From Trichopria drosophilae (lineage: Eukaryota; Arthropoda; Insecta; Hymenoptera; Diapriidae): a stretch of 64,000 nucleotides of DNA. Of the stretch, positions 1-14,006 are shown one piece after another (the stretch's first letter is position 1; every line of letters starts with the position of its first letter). The DNA lies in assembly GCA_030407085.1 (NCBI GenBank), contig CM059582.1, positions 3,286,001-3,350,000 of the forward strand, given 5' to 3'. Position numbers and translations under genes: made by a program. The notes beneath the pieces are model-generated. The model made no database searches, was not told the DNA's origin, and saw nothing but the letters and a program-made list of their open reading frames with translations.

Positions 1-3000
1 GCTACATGAGTCAGAAGAAATTCTATGTTAAAAAATGAATTAGAATAACTTGATTCATAGTTTATGTTATGGTAAAACAAGTAATTACTAGTTCGTTATG
101 CATCTGTCATCAATTGTTATTAATACCCTATAATTATGAACAAAATTTCAGCGTTGAGAGTAAATTATATTACAATAAAATCTGAAGAATTATTTTGTAA
201 CTATTTAGTAATGAAATTAATCTTTAGAAATTACGAGTATAAAATCATAATCCTGAATAAACGTTCTTTTAAATGCCTTCTACGATATTAGCAGAATGTT
301 TTCTGTAGTAAAATTCTGAATTTTTTTAATAATGATTCTTAAGAAATAACATGAGACATATGCAGTCGATTCTTTTGTTATCTTATTTTTTTTTTTAATC
401 TGATATAATTTTGGACTAATCTGCCTAGCTTGCTAGACTCCCAACTGCAGTCTTCAGTTGTGATAATATAAAGGAGTCAAGAAAACCAAAAAATATGATA
501 AAGAAGAAAAGGACGTAATTGGTAGAATTAAATTTAAAAGCATTTTTTACTAAATTTTAACAAAAATAAATAATAAACTACATATTTGGGATAGCTGTTC
601 AATAGCGGTTGAATTAACTAGATAATACTTTTTCCAATCTGACTAATAAACGAAGCTTAAATATTTATAAAAAACGTGTCACAATTTTATTGATTTAGTG
701 CAGTTACTTATTTTAGTATTATCAAGAATTTACAGTTTTGTAAATATTTTTCGTTTCCATCGTACTTCATATCTGGGGCACTTTCAAATTTGAAAAGTAT
801 ATAACAATTGCTCAAATGCCATCAGGATTCCCAACGAAGCATATCATTTTACCTTTCTCCTATTCTGCATCAACCATATCGAGATTTTGATGATTATTAG
901 ATGCGATTGGACTCATAACAAAGTGTTACATGGGCATACAAAGGTTAGAATATTCCATATTTTCGGCATCATTACAATTTATCCTGAATATCTCCACTTC
1001 CAACACCCAGGATTGTAAAGAGATAATAATTTGTAGTAAAAAAAATAGACATTGAAACAGATTTCCCTCTGAAAATTAGCAACTACACACTGAATCTCAG
1101 TAAGTCTCTGTTTCAAATGGAGAGAATTATAATTTTTATTGAAGCTATTTATCACTTCCTCCTATTATTGACTTACGCAGAGAGAAAGAAGGGATGATAT
1201 GGAACCATCAAAAAAGGTAGAACTGGTTCTAATATGGAATAATAGTAAAATTAACAGCATGAACAGCTATTGATTGTGTGTTATTTCTACAATTTACAAT
1301 ATTGTACAATGTATTATAGGATAATTTTATTTACTATGAAAAGAGATTATTTTTGTTTAGTCAACTGTATTACATTTATATTACTATTGACAATTTTTAT
1401 AATAACTATTTAACTATAAAACCGCGCTAGATTGGAGGTTGTGTAATCCGAAAATGGTAAATGGAATAATATTATTGTTTTATTTGCTACAAAAATAGAA
1501 AAATGAACAATTTTTTATGTTTTACATTTGTAAAATGGTTACATTAACTACATTTTCTCTCTACGTATTCTAACTGTTATTGCAACCATAGAAGAAAATT
1601 TTTAAATAATTGTACCATTCACTTATTTCTATACATTTCATTAACCATCAAGAAAATAATGTTTTCGAAGCGTAAATTATCATTTATGATCCAACATTTT
1701 TGTCCTACAAAAGGGATTTGAAGTCCTCATATCCTTACTAATTTATAAACATAATTCCTCTCAGAAACTGTAGTTTATTTGTAACAGCAATTATACAAAA
1801 CACAATACAGTTTATTGTTAGTTTTGTGCAATATTATCGAACAGTACATAGTCATCTATGTTTTCATAACTTCGAGATTAAATGAGGCAGTTAAATGTAC
1901 CGGTTATTTCCGAAAATATAAATTAATATAATATATTGAACCGATTGTGGATGCATGTATGTTTGAAGTGGTTAGGCCAGCAGTAATTAATAATTATTAA
2001 TTCAATTATACGGATTGTTGCAATTGCAAGTATCAGGTTTACAAGGTTGCTAATGTGCTTTTATCATCATTCATTTATATTTTCCAACAATATTATTTAT
2101 TTACGTCTACTAATTGCAAGTTGAATATTTTATTATTTAATTTTCCTAAATTCAGTCAAACATCAATTAATAATATTATCGTCTATATGGAATTGATTAT
2201 TAATGGTGTTCTTTGTTCGAAATATTAACATTCTAAATCAATGCTGTGTAAAATAAATAGGTTAATATATAAACAAAATATAACATATAGCGAAGAAATG
2301 AATTGTAGACAAAACTATTTTATAGTCGCCACTGATAAATGATGCGGATTACGAACATAATAAAGAATATAAATTGCAAAAGTATTTAAATGCATGGGCC
2401 GAATAGTAATAACTTACAAAAAGTAGGGTCAACGGCACGGTTCAAAACAGAATATATTATAGATATATTATAGAAATGATCCTGTTGAAGCATATCGACA
2501 AAAATATTAGGAACATAATATGAAAAAAATGCAAAAATTAATCAGAATAATAAAGAATCTATCAATATCAGAAATTTGAAGAACAGTTCATAAATTTGCA
2601 TTAAAAAAAATTAAAGCTTAATGAATTTGTTTTGGATCTGAATTTAAATACAAGTTTTTCGGATTTAAAATTACAAACAGAAAAATCAATTGTATTGATT
2701 AAGAAAGTTCTTAATAAAAGATGTATATATATATTTATCAAATACCTCGGTGTAAAGTATTTTGAGGTGCGATTAAATGAATTATTGCATCAAATTACAA
2801 TTTTTTTATGAGGTACAAAGAATAATATTTATATCACGTTTCATATATTACAAGAATGAAATAAACATAGAGTGGGAACAAAAAAATCGGATGTACTTAT
2901 GTACATAAAACATCATCGACATCAATTTTTTTATTGCATTTTTCAGTTCTTTAGAGTCAGAAACGTCGACATTTGATGAAAAACTGTACAGTAATTTGTT

Positions 3001-5180
3001 TTTTTGTGGAGATGACCAAATTCAATACTTAGACCTTTGGTTTAGGTCGATGTAATGTGAGGTGTGACTAAAACATAGATAAGAATACTTGTTAATATTA
3101 ACAAAATAATATTTACTGAGACTAAAGTGAATTCTAAAAATGTTCTGGTTATGCTAACATTTTATGTAAACACTTACTCAAAGACCTATACTTGAGAAGT
3201 GTAGTGTGCACTTTAATTTGCACTTCTCAGTGTTCAGTTTATCATTTCGTAATGTATTTTTCTGCAGTGGGCTGTGCATATAACGCATTCAAACTCTCAA
3301 GACGTAAAAAAGAGACACGATAACTAATCGGGCGAGAATATTTGAATTATTGAAAAATAAATTTTCTTTAGTTAGGTACACAATTAACATTTTGGAAATA
3401 AGATGATACATCGTTTTCATGTGATGGCAATTTTAATTAGAAACTTTTAGGTCCATGAAGGAACTTTTGAACATAATAATTATTAAAAATGAGTACGTGA
3501 AGAGCAAAACTGTCGATATCACAACTGTTTCTTATTTCGAGTTCAGCAAATCATATCAAAGAAGAGTGATCTCTTGACAGATCAATACGCCAATTTTTAT
3601 TCTAACCATGCATTTTTAAAAGAAAAATCTGTCATGAGTGGTTTATTGTCGCATCTCCCAAATATATCAGAACATCATGTTTTAAAAATGCCAGTTTCGT
3701 TTTAATTTTATATCATATAAACATATTTTACTCACTATATTTGATTTATATTGTAATTCGGGATTTTTAAAAAGCTATTTTGAAAATATGAAGCGACCGA
3801 AGTAACTTGAACCTGTCCTGTAATTTTTGTTTGTCTTTGATTTGCCAAGTATTGGTGTACTATAAGTAAAACTAAAAAGTATATGTAAAGAGAATATTCT
3901 TTCGGTCATTGCATTAATCTTCATATTCGAAGTGTTTTTCTTGTACTGAAAACGATGACGCACTCAAAGTTTTTCTTTCAAGTTGTAATTTTAGAAAGAG
4001 TATTCGTTGATTTCAGCACAAAGAAATAATATGAACATGATACTGTGGTTATTAATAAGTATAAAGCCAACACTCGTTTGCTGCAAACAAAAAATGAACG
4101 AAATGCGATACAAATTTGACAATTTTCTATCACTTTTCTGAGAAATGCCGGTTGGTTAAATTATGAAAGTAAGATCGTCTACAGTACACAAAAATACTTC
4201 TCAAATTATTATTGTTCTAAACAAATTAAAAATAAATTCCTTATGTTAGGTCGCTAGTGGTATCTTACCTAGTGGTTATTGCACGCAGAATAACGAGTTA
4301 TAAAACAATGGACTTACGAACAAACGAATCTAACATGACAAATTTTATTGATACCAAACAAGAAATAGAAATATGGCCACAAAACGCAAATTTTGGCACG
4401 TTTAATTCATTTCTCTTAAAAACATGACGCGATAGAATAATTCCGGAGGCAACATTGCATTTGGAATCAATAAGTAGTTTGGAAATGACACTTCGCTACA
4501 GTGTCCTGTAGTTAATTAAACAGACTAATTGTAAGGCGGAATTAACTTAGTCATTTTACAGCTACGATTATCGTTTTAATATCTTTGTAAATAATAATGG
4601 GAAAGTTCTGACTGATTTTCAATATAATTTATCATTTATTAATTTAGTCGATCAATAACTATATGCCTTTAAATAATTCAAAGAAACATGGGAAAATTTA
4701 CAATTTCGATTTTTTTACGTTAATGGTAAACATATTCAATAAATTTTTCCATGAAAAGAAAAATCGTGTAAATTAAAACTGCTGAAATTAATACAATGTA
4801 AGTCGAGTAACAATGATACGAAAAGACCGAAAAACTTGTAAACATAACGCATCTAAATATAGTATAGAAGTTTTTTAATAGATAAATTAGTTAAAAAGTA
4901 TCTATTCTTCTTATCACGCTAATATACATAAATTTAACGTTTGATAGTACTTTTTATTACTAAATCGAAATGAAAACAAATATGAAATGGATGTTTTTAT
5001 TTATTATAAACACGTTATTTCGAATAGTTTACCAAAAATGCAGCTAATTTAAAAATAAACAATCTTCGAGCATTAATTTCACAAAAATCGCGATTTATTA
5101 GACTTTATGTTTACATATTGCTATTATTTTGATCGTCAATTCAATTTTTTTTAAAACATAGTCGCATCTACTCACACGAC
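1..5180. other. AT-rich intergenic stretch, no gene recognised
   Basis: No reading frame here shows a protein family, splice-site set or codon bias that I would defend. The short frames are rich in Phe, Ile, Lys and Asn, as expected by chance in AT-rich DNA. The one notable item is at 4425-4480: it contains GACGCGATAGAATAATTC, which recurs with one mismatch in the foldback element near 20.46 kb, so an eroded relative of that repeat probably lies here. Confidence 0.6.
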
Positions 5181-5400
5181 TGACCCGGATGAAATCACTT
5201 TAAACTTGGTACCTGGGGCTTTTTGGGGTCTCTGATTCAAAATTTAACATTAATTTTCAAAACTTTCAGAATGCCAGATTCAATATGGCGGATGAATTTT
5301 TCGCAATTGATCAAAATCCCTTCAAACATGGCATTTTTTGACCTGACTGTATTTTTAACCGATTTGAAATTCAAAGCGGTTACTTCAATTGAGAATTACA
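5181..5400 (+). repeat. Isolated diverged copy of the ATGGCGG satellite family
   Basis: The segment has, in order, a CTTGGTACCTGGGGCTTTTT-like start, 'GGGGTCTCTGATTC', an AAAACTTTCAGAATG stretch and 'CAATATGGCGGATGAATTTT'. This is the module order of the 122-bp satellite at 58.5-59.3 kb and of the copies in the NKAIN introns. It is a single diverged unit. The short reading frame through it is a by-product of the repeat. Confidence 0.6.
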
Positions 5401-5460
5401 TTTTTTGCCCTTGAAATCTTTTGTTAGTCAGAATAAAAAAATTCTTGAATTATTACGATA

Positions 5461-5830
5461 GGTTTTTTTTTAAATTAACAAAATTAAATTGGTTTTTACA
5501 CCGGGCTTATGATCTACCAGGATATTTATAAAAATTGCATTACATGTTAAAATTCTATAGTTTGAATTTTTATTTTTTAGAATTTTTATATTTTATTTTT
5601 TATCTTTTACCTTTTTTCTTTTTTGTTGTTAATATTATTACTAGTTGAGATTATAAATGTTTTAACAAAGCCTAGCGTTTGGGAATCCATGTGATTACAC
5701 GCAAGGTGTTTGAAATGTTTATAGATATTCAAACCATAGCATTTTAACATCTAATGCAATTTTTATAAACATCCTGGTAGGTCATAAACCAGGTTTAAAA
5801 GCCAATTTAATTTTGTTAAAAAAAATTCTT
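5461..5830. mobile_element. Small foldback (MITE-like) element
   Basis: The left arm runs from about 5463 (T-run, then AAATTAACAAAATTAAATTGG) through GATCTACCAGGATATTTAT. The reverse complement of 5765-5828 repeats the same order (AACAAAATTAAATTGG, then GACCTACCAGGATGTTTAT). The arms are about 90 bp with a few mismatches, around an AT-rich centre. No coding capacity and no clear target-site duplication were seen, so the superfamily is unassigned. Confidence 0.65.
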
Positions 5831-7344
5831 ATAAAATTTCGCAGTGTACACCAATGGCATGAAGATGTTTCCTTGTTCGGAAATAAACTAAACAAATAAT
5901 GTATTACATGTATTTTCAATAAATGAAGAAAAGGTCTATATTGCGAATGTATGAATCCAACAAAAAACTAAATCTTAACAAAATTCTAATTAAAATATAT
6001 ATTTTTGTGTATCATATACATCCAATTTTTTTAAATTCAGTCAATTCGCATTCCATCGACACGCTTCAAAAAAGTGAAACGTAATCGCAGCAGAACGTGC
6101 GACACGCTTGTATGCACCGGTCAGTTCAAATCTCCGGTGCATTGTCTTGTGCACGAGGGGGGAAGTTGGTGGATGGAGTAATGGTACGTAACGGCACTCA
6201 AAACCACTCGAACATTTGTTTTTTTAGTCGCACCAAGTTGCAGATTGAATCGTGATTAGTCCGCAACAAGCGACAGATTGTCGCAACTATTTTCGATACC
6301 AAAATTATGCACTATATAATCAAAGCTTTCAGTAAGTGTCGGAGGTAATCAGTGTAATTACGATACGCGTGAAGCGTGCGATCTTTGTAATTACAGATTA
6401 CCATAAAAATGATTACAATCATTATTTTTCGTTATTACTTAATCCGATAGCCCATCATAATATGCTTGGATTCACGCAGATTGTGCGATAGGGAAAGTTT
6501 TAAATATTCTGATCTGATTTTTGTTAATTTTAAGGGTTTAGGTTAATGATTTTATAGCCATTTATTATGTTTCATTACTTCTGTTAATTTTAAATATAGC
6601 AACTTTTATCTCTTGATTAATTACCACTGTTCTCGTAATATTTCATCTCTTATGGTTTTTTGAGATTGGATTTCTACTTTTTTATTTAAAGATTCATTAA
6701 CTTAATTCTTAATTCCGTCATACATTCTTTTAAATCATTTAGTTTATCCCAATTGTAATGACTTAGGTTATTGTTATGGTATTTTGTTTTACTATCATAA
6801 TTCGTGGTATTCATTTATCACTTTTTTGATCTTTGAACACTATTATTTTTGTTTTGTCTGTTTATGAATACTACAGAGATTTTTTGTTTGTTTAATTTGC
6901 AATTTAGTATCTTCAATATTTTCGAATTTTTATGTGCATTTTAAGGATTTAAATATCTAGATACTGATATATAAGTCGTAAAACGAATTAACATATTAAC
7001 ACTCAAGGGTCCATACATTTTTGATTTTATGAAACGATTACTTTAGCAAAATATATACAAAATACCTCAATATTTTCGAGATCGTTCGTTAATATTCCGG
7101 GATCAAAGTTCAGTTTCAGCGAACAAAAATTTTGAATATAGCGTCAAATTTGACAAAAAATCGTAGAAAATTTTTCTATTAAGGCCTCATGATTTTATTG
7201 AAACTATATGAAGTTCTATTAATATAAGACTTAACATATCAGTAGACTAACACTTCAGTGTAACATTAATGTAAAAACATTAGTAGTATAGCTACGACGA
7301 AGCTTCGACACTTCCGGTTTCATGTAATTGGACGGCGATTTTCT
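5831..7344. other. Intergenic; one GC-richer patch near 6.05-6.26 kb
   Basis: Mostly AT-rich with no supported gene. The patch at about 6050-6260 is clearly richer in G and C than its surroundings and contains a hairpin (TGCACCGG at 6113, CCGGTGCA at 6134). The possible 5' exon inside it is listed separately. Confidence 0.5.
6122..6183 (+). promoter_or_regulatory. Candidate initiator and 5'-UTR exon for the downstream SDR gene
   Basis: The first coding exon of the SDR gene begins only six bases after a 3' splice site (CAG ending at 13811), so a non-coding exon must lie upstream. This GC-richer patch has an arthropod-type initiator (TCAGTT from 6121) and a plausible donor (AATG|GTACGTAA, GT at 6184). 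A minimal upstream frame ATG-GAG-TAA sits at 6173-6181. The link to the SDR gene is inference across 7.6 kb. Confidence 0.25.
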
Positions 7345-7515
7345 GACCTAACTTCCGGTCTCTCATCGAAGATTCTAACCTAACCTAACCAAAATTCCGA
7401 TAGCATAACCTAACCTAACCTATACAAACTTCGGTATCGTAACCTAACCTAACCTAACCTAACCTAACTTCCGATCTCTCATCGACGACCCTAACCAAAC
7501 TTCATTATTCCTAAG
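7345..7515. repeat. Interstitial CCTAA telomere-type repeats
   Basis: Runs of CCTAA (complement TTAGG, the common insect telomere unit) occur in three clusters, separated by copies of a TTCCGRTCTCTCATCGA-type spacer. The longest run is about six units at 7441-7468. The tract is short and interspersed, so it is an interstitial copy and not a chromosome end. Confidence 0.75.
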
Positions 7516-10018
7516 CTAACCTTAAAAATTAAATATTATTAATAATAAATTCAATTTTATATATTAATTATTGAATAAATAACATTTATATTTTATTTAT
7601 TATTTTGAGTATGATGTATTGTAAATCAAGTTCAAATTTGATTTAGTGATATCCTACTCGTTTCAGTATAAGTATATATTTTAACTTTAAACCAACGTAA
7701 TTTAAGTCGATCGTCATTAAGAAATGTGGACATTTGTAATAAAATTTAAATGATTGAGAACAAAGAATTTAAAATGTCCTTCCATTGCAGCTTTCAATGT
7801 CTGATCAGTATTGTCTGTTTTCACTTACTGGTACTAATGCATTGGCTCCGAACTTCCGTTGTTTGCAAAATCTGTAGTTATTATTTTTTCTTTCATGTAT
7901 CAAGAATATTTGCTGAAGTGAATGTATTTATTGTATTCAGTTTATTTTTATTCATCTATTAAGGAAATGACAAAGAGAGAAAGAGATGAATTTACAAATT
8001 AAATTTAAATTTTATTAATTTCAGCTTTCTGTTTTTTCTTTCTGTATTGCCGATAGAAAATAACAGTTTCGAAATGGGCTATTTGTGGTTCAAAAATACC
8101 TTCAAGTGCAAAACTATTATTTGCTTCATTGCAGATCTCAGGTCACAAAGACTCTCAATAAAGTATGGGACGCGTGTTTTCATGCTTTGTTTCCTAACAA
8201 ATTCATTCAATTATGCAGTTTATCTGCTTTTTAGGGCTAGTGGAATCGAAAAAGTTTAAAAGTCTCCGTTATCAAGTTCAGCAAACTTCCTTGCACTAGT
8301 TGAATTAAATAAGAAGCGATGGAAGAAAGTCTGGAAGTCCATTAACCTAAAAACGTTCTAAAACTGTAATTTAATTTGAAAAAATTTATTTTTTAACATT
8401 GCATTGGTTTTGAAATTTTAAGTGACATCGTTTAAAGAGAAATCTTGAAAAAAGGGTGTAATCAATAATAGACTTTTAGTATGCATCAGAATTTAAGAGT
8501 GAGGAATGTTTGGTATAAAAAATATATCACAATAAAAGTATAAAAAAGTAATTCAAGACATGTCAAGAAGTAAATACAATTATAATATGAAAATTCGAAT
8601 TATTCTATTCTATAGGCATTCACAAATATGTCAACAAATACACTTTTCACATGATTTTATTTAACAGTTAGTTTCATGACAATCATATTAATGTACAGGT
8701 AAAAATATATATTTTATTTTTCTTAGACCATTTTGGTGTTTTATTCAGTAATATTAGCAGAAGATCTAGTGAAAAAGACCCTCAGTTTATATTTCAAAAT
8801 TATTCGTAAGCAAATTCTAAATTTCAATTTAAAATATTTAAGATTTAGATTGGTTGCAAAATTTTTATGTACACATTATTATGGGTTATCAATTGACAGA
8901 AATCAAAGAAGGGAAAGTGTAATGTGTTACAAAATATTGACAATTTCCTTACACGACTCTTTCCATTTTTTTGATTCTGTTCTCAATTCTAATCAGGTGT
9001 TGATTGTAGCGAACCACGTACTTTACAAAAACCTGTTTTTTGAACGTCATTCTGGACATGAGCAACAACTGGACGCAAAAAACTGAACCATGTTTGATTA
9101 AAAATGTGAAAGTTTAAATAATCGACAAGAAAGTAAACAACAATTGAAAATTTTCAACTAAATTATAAATGTCGATAATGAATTGATAATAAATTAAAAA
9201 ACATTAAAATGGTCTAAATGCTACAGTCAAATCTAGGCTTAAAATATCTTTAGAAAGGTATTAAACGAATTAAAAATATTCATTTATGTTTTTTATCGCG
9301 CTAGGCGTTAAGCAATATTCACTAGGAAATCAACAAATCAACATCATCGTATAAACCTCTAATTCGAATTACTCCTACAATATAATGATCCTAAAGAAAT
9401 TGCATACAGGAAATAATTAAAAGCAAGTATGAACAACGTGGCATTTTACTTTCACGCTTGGACAGTTAAAGCGTGCTGCTGTAATAGTCGTCGCATTCAT
9501 ATTTAATACTTCGTAAAATTGTAATTGATCGGCATTTAACGCCCGTAAATGAAAGAAGGTATAAAGTAGTTCCTACTAAGATTATATTTATTTACTTTTT
9601 GTTTGTTAAATCTTATCTTAATTATTTCCATTTTTTAAGGGCACAAATACTTTCACTTTTTAGGGTCATATTGGCGAAGTAGATTGCTTAATTATATTTT
9701 GTAAAAAAATATTTTCTGTCATCATTTGATGAAAATCATTTTCCTTAATCCAGAATAGCTTTTATTGACTATTCATATCGTTTTACATGATGAAATATTG
9801 TAATTCAGTGATTATTTTTGTATTCATTTCGTATTAGTTTAGATTTTATATCTTCATTCTAAAAGTGACACAAATTCGATTGAAATTTGAAGAAGACATT
9901 GAATTTAGATTTTGCTGCTTTAAATTAGTTACAATGTAACTTTCTAGTTGATAAATATATTATGGTTAATTTTAAGTCCGTTTGGAATTAAAATTTCATG
10001 TTCAGGGTTTCAACAGTT
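7516..10018. other. AT-rich intergenic stretch, nothing recognised
   Basis: The longest frame is at 8733-9086 (117 codons). It has no recognisable motif, splice signals or coding-type composition and is left out as chance. Confidence 0.55.
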
Positions 10019-10203
10019 AGGCCGGTTGCAGTCTTACACCGATGTTTTCTAAATTACGATGACTAAATGCTCTATTCTATATGGTTTTATTAAACACAGT
10101 GCTATTGTACTAGGTTCATTTATTCCCCAACCTATTGAACACAATATATGGTTCTACACATTATTTTGTTCAATATGTCGGTGTAGGGCTGCAATCGGCT
10201 CAA
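10019..10203. mobile_element. Miniature inverted-repeat element (GGCCGGTTGCAG ends)
   Basis: The left end reads GGCCGGTTGCAGTCTTACAC from 10020. The right end, reverse complemented from about 10203, reads GAGCCGATTGCAGCCCTACA, continuing to a shared CACCGA. That gives roughly 23-bp inverted ends around a 140-bp non-coding centre. No convincing target-site duplication was found, so no superfamily is given. Confidence 0.65.
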
Positions 10204-13200
10204 AAAACCCGACGCTTCAAAACATGACTGTCCGCTTGGTTATATGAGTCCATGTGTCGGATTTTGACTTCAGCTTTTTGACTTCGCCTCTTCGACTGAC
10301 GGTTTTTTGACCTGTCGACTTTTTAATTTGTGATGTAATTTAATTTAAGAGTTGCTTGTTATTTTTAGTTCAACCTCGTAAACTAAGGTACTATTTTTAC
10401 AAGAAAACTGCAACCATTTTTTAATGAAACGAATTTTATTTTGCATTATTTGAAAATCATTGCTATCTCTTATGAATGACATAAATCGAATAAAATACGA
10501 ATTTTAAAAATCTAGAACAATTTTTCCACACGAGAAATAAATTACTCATCTATTTGATTTATTGATTTTTATGGAACATTGGATATAATATAATTTTAAA
10601 TAAAATATAATTTTTTTTATATTCAAATTCGAAAACGTCCTCCGTAAAAGGAATTTATTAATGTTAATACTTTGTTTGCCAATAAATTTTTCAACGATAA
10701 CGTTGCAATGCTACTTAATTGTCTTTATTGGCAAAAACTTTAGGTTTAAGCAAATTTAAATTTAAAAAGTTCAATATTTTTTAATGTGGTAAAAAAAGAA
10801 ACTGTTAATTATTATTTCATTTTGTTATATGATAGTTAATATATCCCGAATTTAGTCAAGTAATATTTAAAATTCATAACAGAATAAGTAAAACATAGCA
10901 CGACCGGAAATATATACGATATTTATTGTGGAAGGATGTAAATAAAAATAAATTGATCTCATTCAATAATGTCCCTAATGTAAACAAGTTCTAAGTTATG
11001 TGCAGTACGTTGCTAAATAGTTAATGTCTAGACTTCACTTACATAATGAACCGTTAAATGGAGCATTGAAGTAGACCTACATTTCACCCGGAAATCCTCT
11101 ATATTACTTAGTAGCCATCAGAATCTAATACCATAAAAAAATTAATTTTTAACTTTAAGAATACTAATTTTCTTTTCCAAGAATGAATCGATGATTGTGT
11201 TTTTTTTTCATTGAATATCAATAGTAACTCTCATTAATTCAAGCAAAGATCATAATAACTGAAGAATTTGGAGTCAAATCCAACAATTCTGCGGTTAATC
11301 TGATGAAATAGATGTCTCACATTATCATTACATTTTATAAACTTTCCTATAATTAAAATTACGTCAGTCTGAAATATCACAACTGGCCAAATGTAATAAA
11401 AAAGAAACGCAATCAATTTACCTACGTGTAACTGCAGCTGTAATAATAAGTATTATGTAAAGTAGAAAGTGTCAATATAGTTTCGAAGTAATTTGATGTA
11501 CGAAGTTCAACGAATATATTTTTCACCGGAACAATGAGTAACACCTGTAATTTCAAATTATATCATTAATAATTAGACATTTAAAATATATAAAATGGGA
11601 AGAACAATTGTCGTTAGACTTGCGATAGGCATCAAAAACAGGAGTAGAATTTCTCTGTATAATTTCAATTGTAAATACGTTCTTGCATGCAGGTCGTTGC
11701 AGGCTGGCAGGATGATCAGTGGTCTTTTTATTAATTATTTATTTTAACTCCACAGAATAATCTATTGCATTTTAAACAAAAATATTTTTGTATAGTAGTA
11801 CAACATTCTTCTACGGTCAAGACTATTTTAGAGGTTATTATTACAAATTTATTCAGCAAACGTTGATTAATATTGCACTGCAACACGGAATAAATATTTC
11901 ATGAAAATCACAAAAAATGAGTTTTGTGAATTTCAAGCCATTTTCCATCAATTTTGTGAGATTAAAAGGATCCTTTTGGGCTCAATTTTCATTAAATCTC
12001 ATTGAATTAATGGTTAAATTGTTTTGTTTCCTTTTTTTCAAACTTCCTTCTAGTAGTATTTCAATACCTATTTATGAAAATAAGATAAACGTTGAAAACC
12101 GACAAATTTGGAGTATATACCCCTATTTATGACTGTAGCAAGACAAATATACATTTTAGGTCGAAGAGCATTAGAAATGAATTGTATAGATTGAAAGTGA
12201 CTTTACAATGAGCCTAATTTTGTTAAGATAACTTCAAAAAAAGACAAGTTATTGCAAAGAGTGTGATTTTTTATTCTAAATTTTAATGCCGCGACAATCA
12301 AGTTGTAGGCATCGGATCAAATTTTGGTACAGGATTTTTTTGTTTGAAATTTCACCTGGAATGAGTATCTGCAATACGCGAGTTCTGAGACACCCTGTAT
12401 ATTTTTATATTAAAACTTCAAAACAGAAATGAATTCCATTGACTTGCGTCTATATACTCTTGAAAAAGTGCAATTTATTTCTCGTTAACAACATTGAAAT
12501 TGTAGTGCCTAAAAATATCCATTACGTCTAGTCTTGCAAAATATGTACACATATTTTCGCGAATTTTATTTGCTAAGCTACCAGTATTTTCCGCAGGACG
12601 TGTCAATGTCGCAAACTTTTCGACGCTGAAATTAAGGTATGAATCATTTGTAGCTAAAATTAAATTTTTGATGTAATTACTCATGTAGGTGTTGCTTATA
12701 TAGCTAGACGGCAAATATTTCCAATAATGCAATCGGATTTATGTCACATACTGTGTGATATTCATTAATTATTGTTTTCACATTAATCAGTCCAATTGAC
12801 AGTGATTGAACAAATTCCGTACATTTTTTAGTCTTATTACAGAAGTCGACTTTTCTTATGTTTATAACATTAAACTGCATTTTTTTAAAGCTTTTTCAAT
12901 AATAACTTATAATTATGTTCATCATATTTTACAAGTAAATATCAATGATTGCGCCTTTGCTGAATTCTACTTTTCGAATTTGTACGATTTTTTTCGAATA
13001 TTTTCCGATGTTTGTACCTCTGAAGTCTGCAGTCAAATGATGACTCCTTTATACAAATCTTAGTTACATGTAAATTTGTTATTTAAAATATTCTTGGGTG
13101 TTTTTTGATCATTTCTCATTTTTAAAAATTGTTAGCGGAACTTTTTAGGAACTCTAATGTAATCGAATCCGGCATATCCCATTTTCTACCCCTACTGATA

Positions 13201-13811
13201 TTTTAGTCCAAAAATTTTAGAGTGAAAATAGCTGAGATTCAATGACACGACCGGAAATTATTTAAACAACTAAAGAGGATAAATCCAATTCCTGAGACTG
13301 CATTTAAATTTGTATTGTGCAACCGCAAAAAGCTCAATGTCTTTAAAAATTTGATCCTTGGCCTCTACACTGTTGTCAATTATACTTCAGTTTTGAGTTC
13401 AAAAGTCCAGGATTTAATCTTCCATTTTACCCTACTTAATATTTATATAACTCTATGCATGTTTACTGTTTTTAGTTTAGTAACACATAAAGATCCATTA
13501 ATTACAAAAATGTTAAAATAAATAGAAATCAATTCTGTTTTGCAATTTAAAAAGTACGTGAACAAAATTCGTAGTAAATTTACTACAAGTAGGCAATCTT
13601 TACAAAAATGACAATGTCTATTATCAATATTAATAAACAACTTCTAGCATTACTAGAAATAATCAGATAGGAAAAATATTAGCAGTTAAATTATAAATTA
13701 TTATTAGGTAATTTTAAATGTTTCTTCTCAAATATTTGATAAACGTGACCAAAAATATGATCTTAATAAATAATCCTCTTTATATAGCAACAATTTGTTT
13801 CTTTTTTACAG
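10204..13811. other. Intergenic, no gene supported
   Basis: AT-rich, with several short frames of 60-85 codons that lack family features. The stretch 12284-12402 is less AT-rich and ends in GAGACACCCTGTAT, an ending shared by many insect repeats, so an old repeat fragment is possible. The last bases (to 13811) form the polypyrimidine tract and AG of the SDR gene's first seen 3' splice site. Confidence 0.5.
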
Positions 13812-13817
13812 AAGACG

Positions 13818-14006
13818 ATGCTCTCAATAAGGGAAAACAGCGTGGTATGCAGCGGTAGAAACGGCAGCCCTTCCTCCAATGCTTGGCTTTATCTGAGCAT
13901 CGAGTTCATTATCGGCCTCGGAATTTCCGGATTCCTTACCTTCCTCAGCATCTTCAAATCTATATTGCCGAAACCTCCAAGAGATTTGACTGGCGATGTT
14001 GTTCTG
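13818..14006 (+). CDS. SDR gene exon 1 (coding)
   Basis: 63 codons starting at the first ATG after the 3' splice site at 13811. Encodes the N-terminal tail, the membrane anchor and the first beta strand (GDVVL). Donor G|GTATTT at 14007, phase 0. Confidence 0.82.

Noticed and set aside
8733..9086. 117-codon plus-strand frame
   Set aside because: Phe/Leu/Asn-rich chance composition, no motif, no splice signals, no repeat context.
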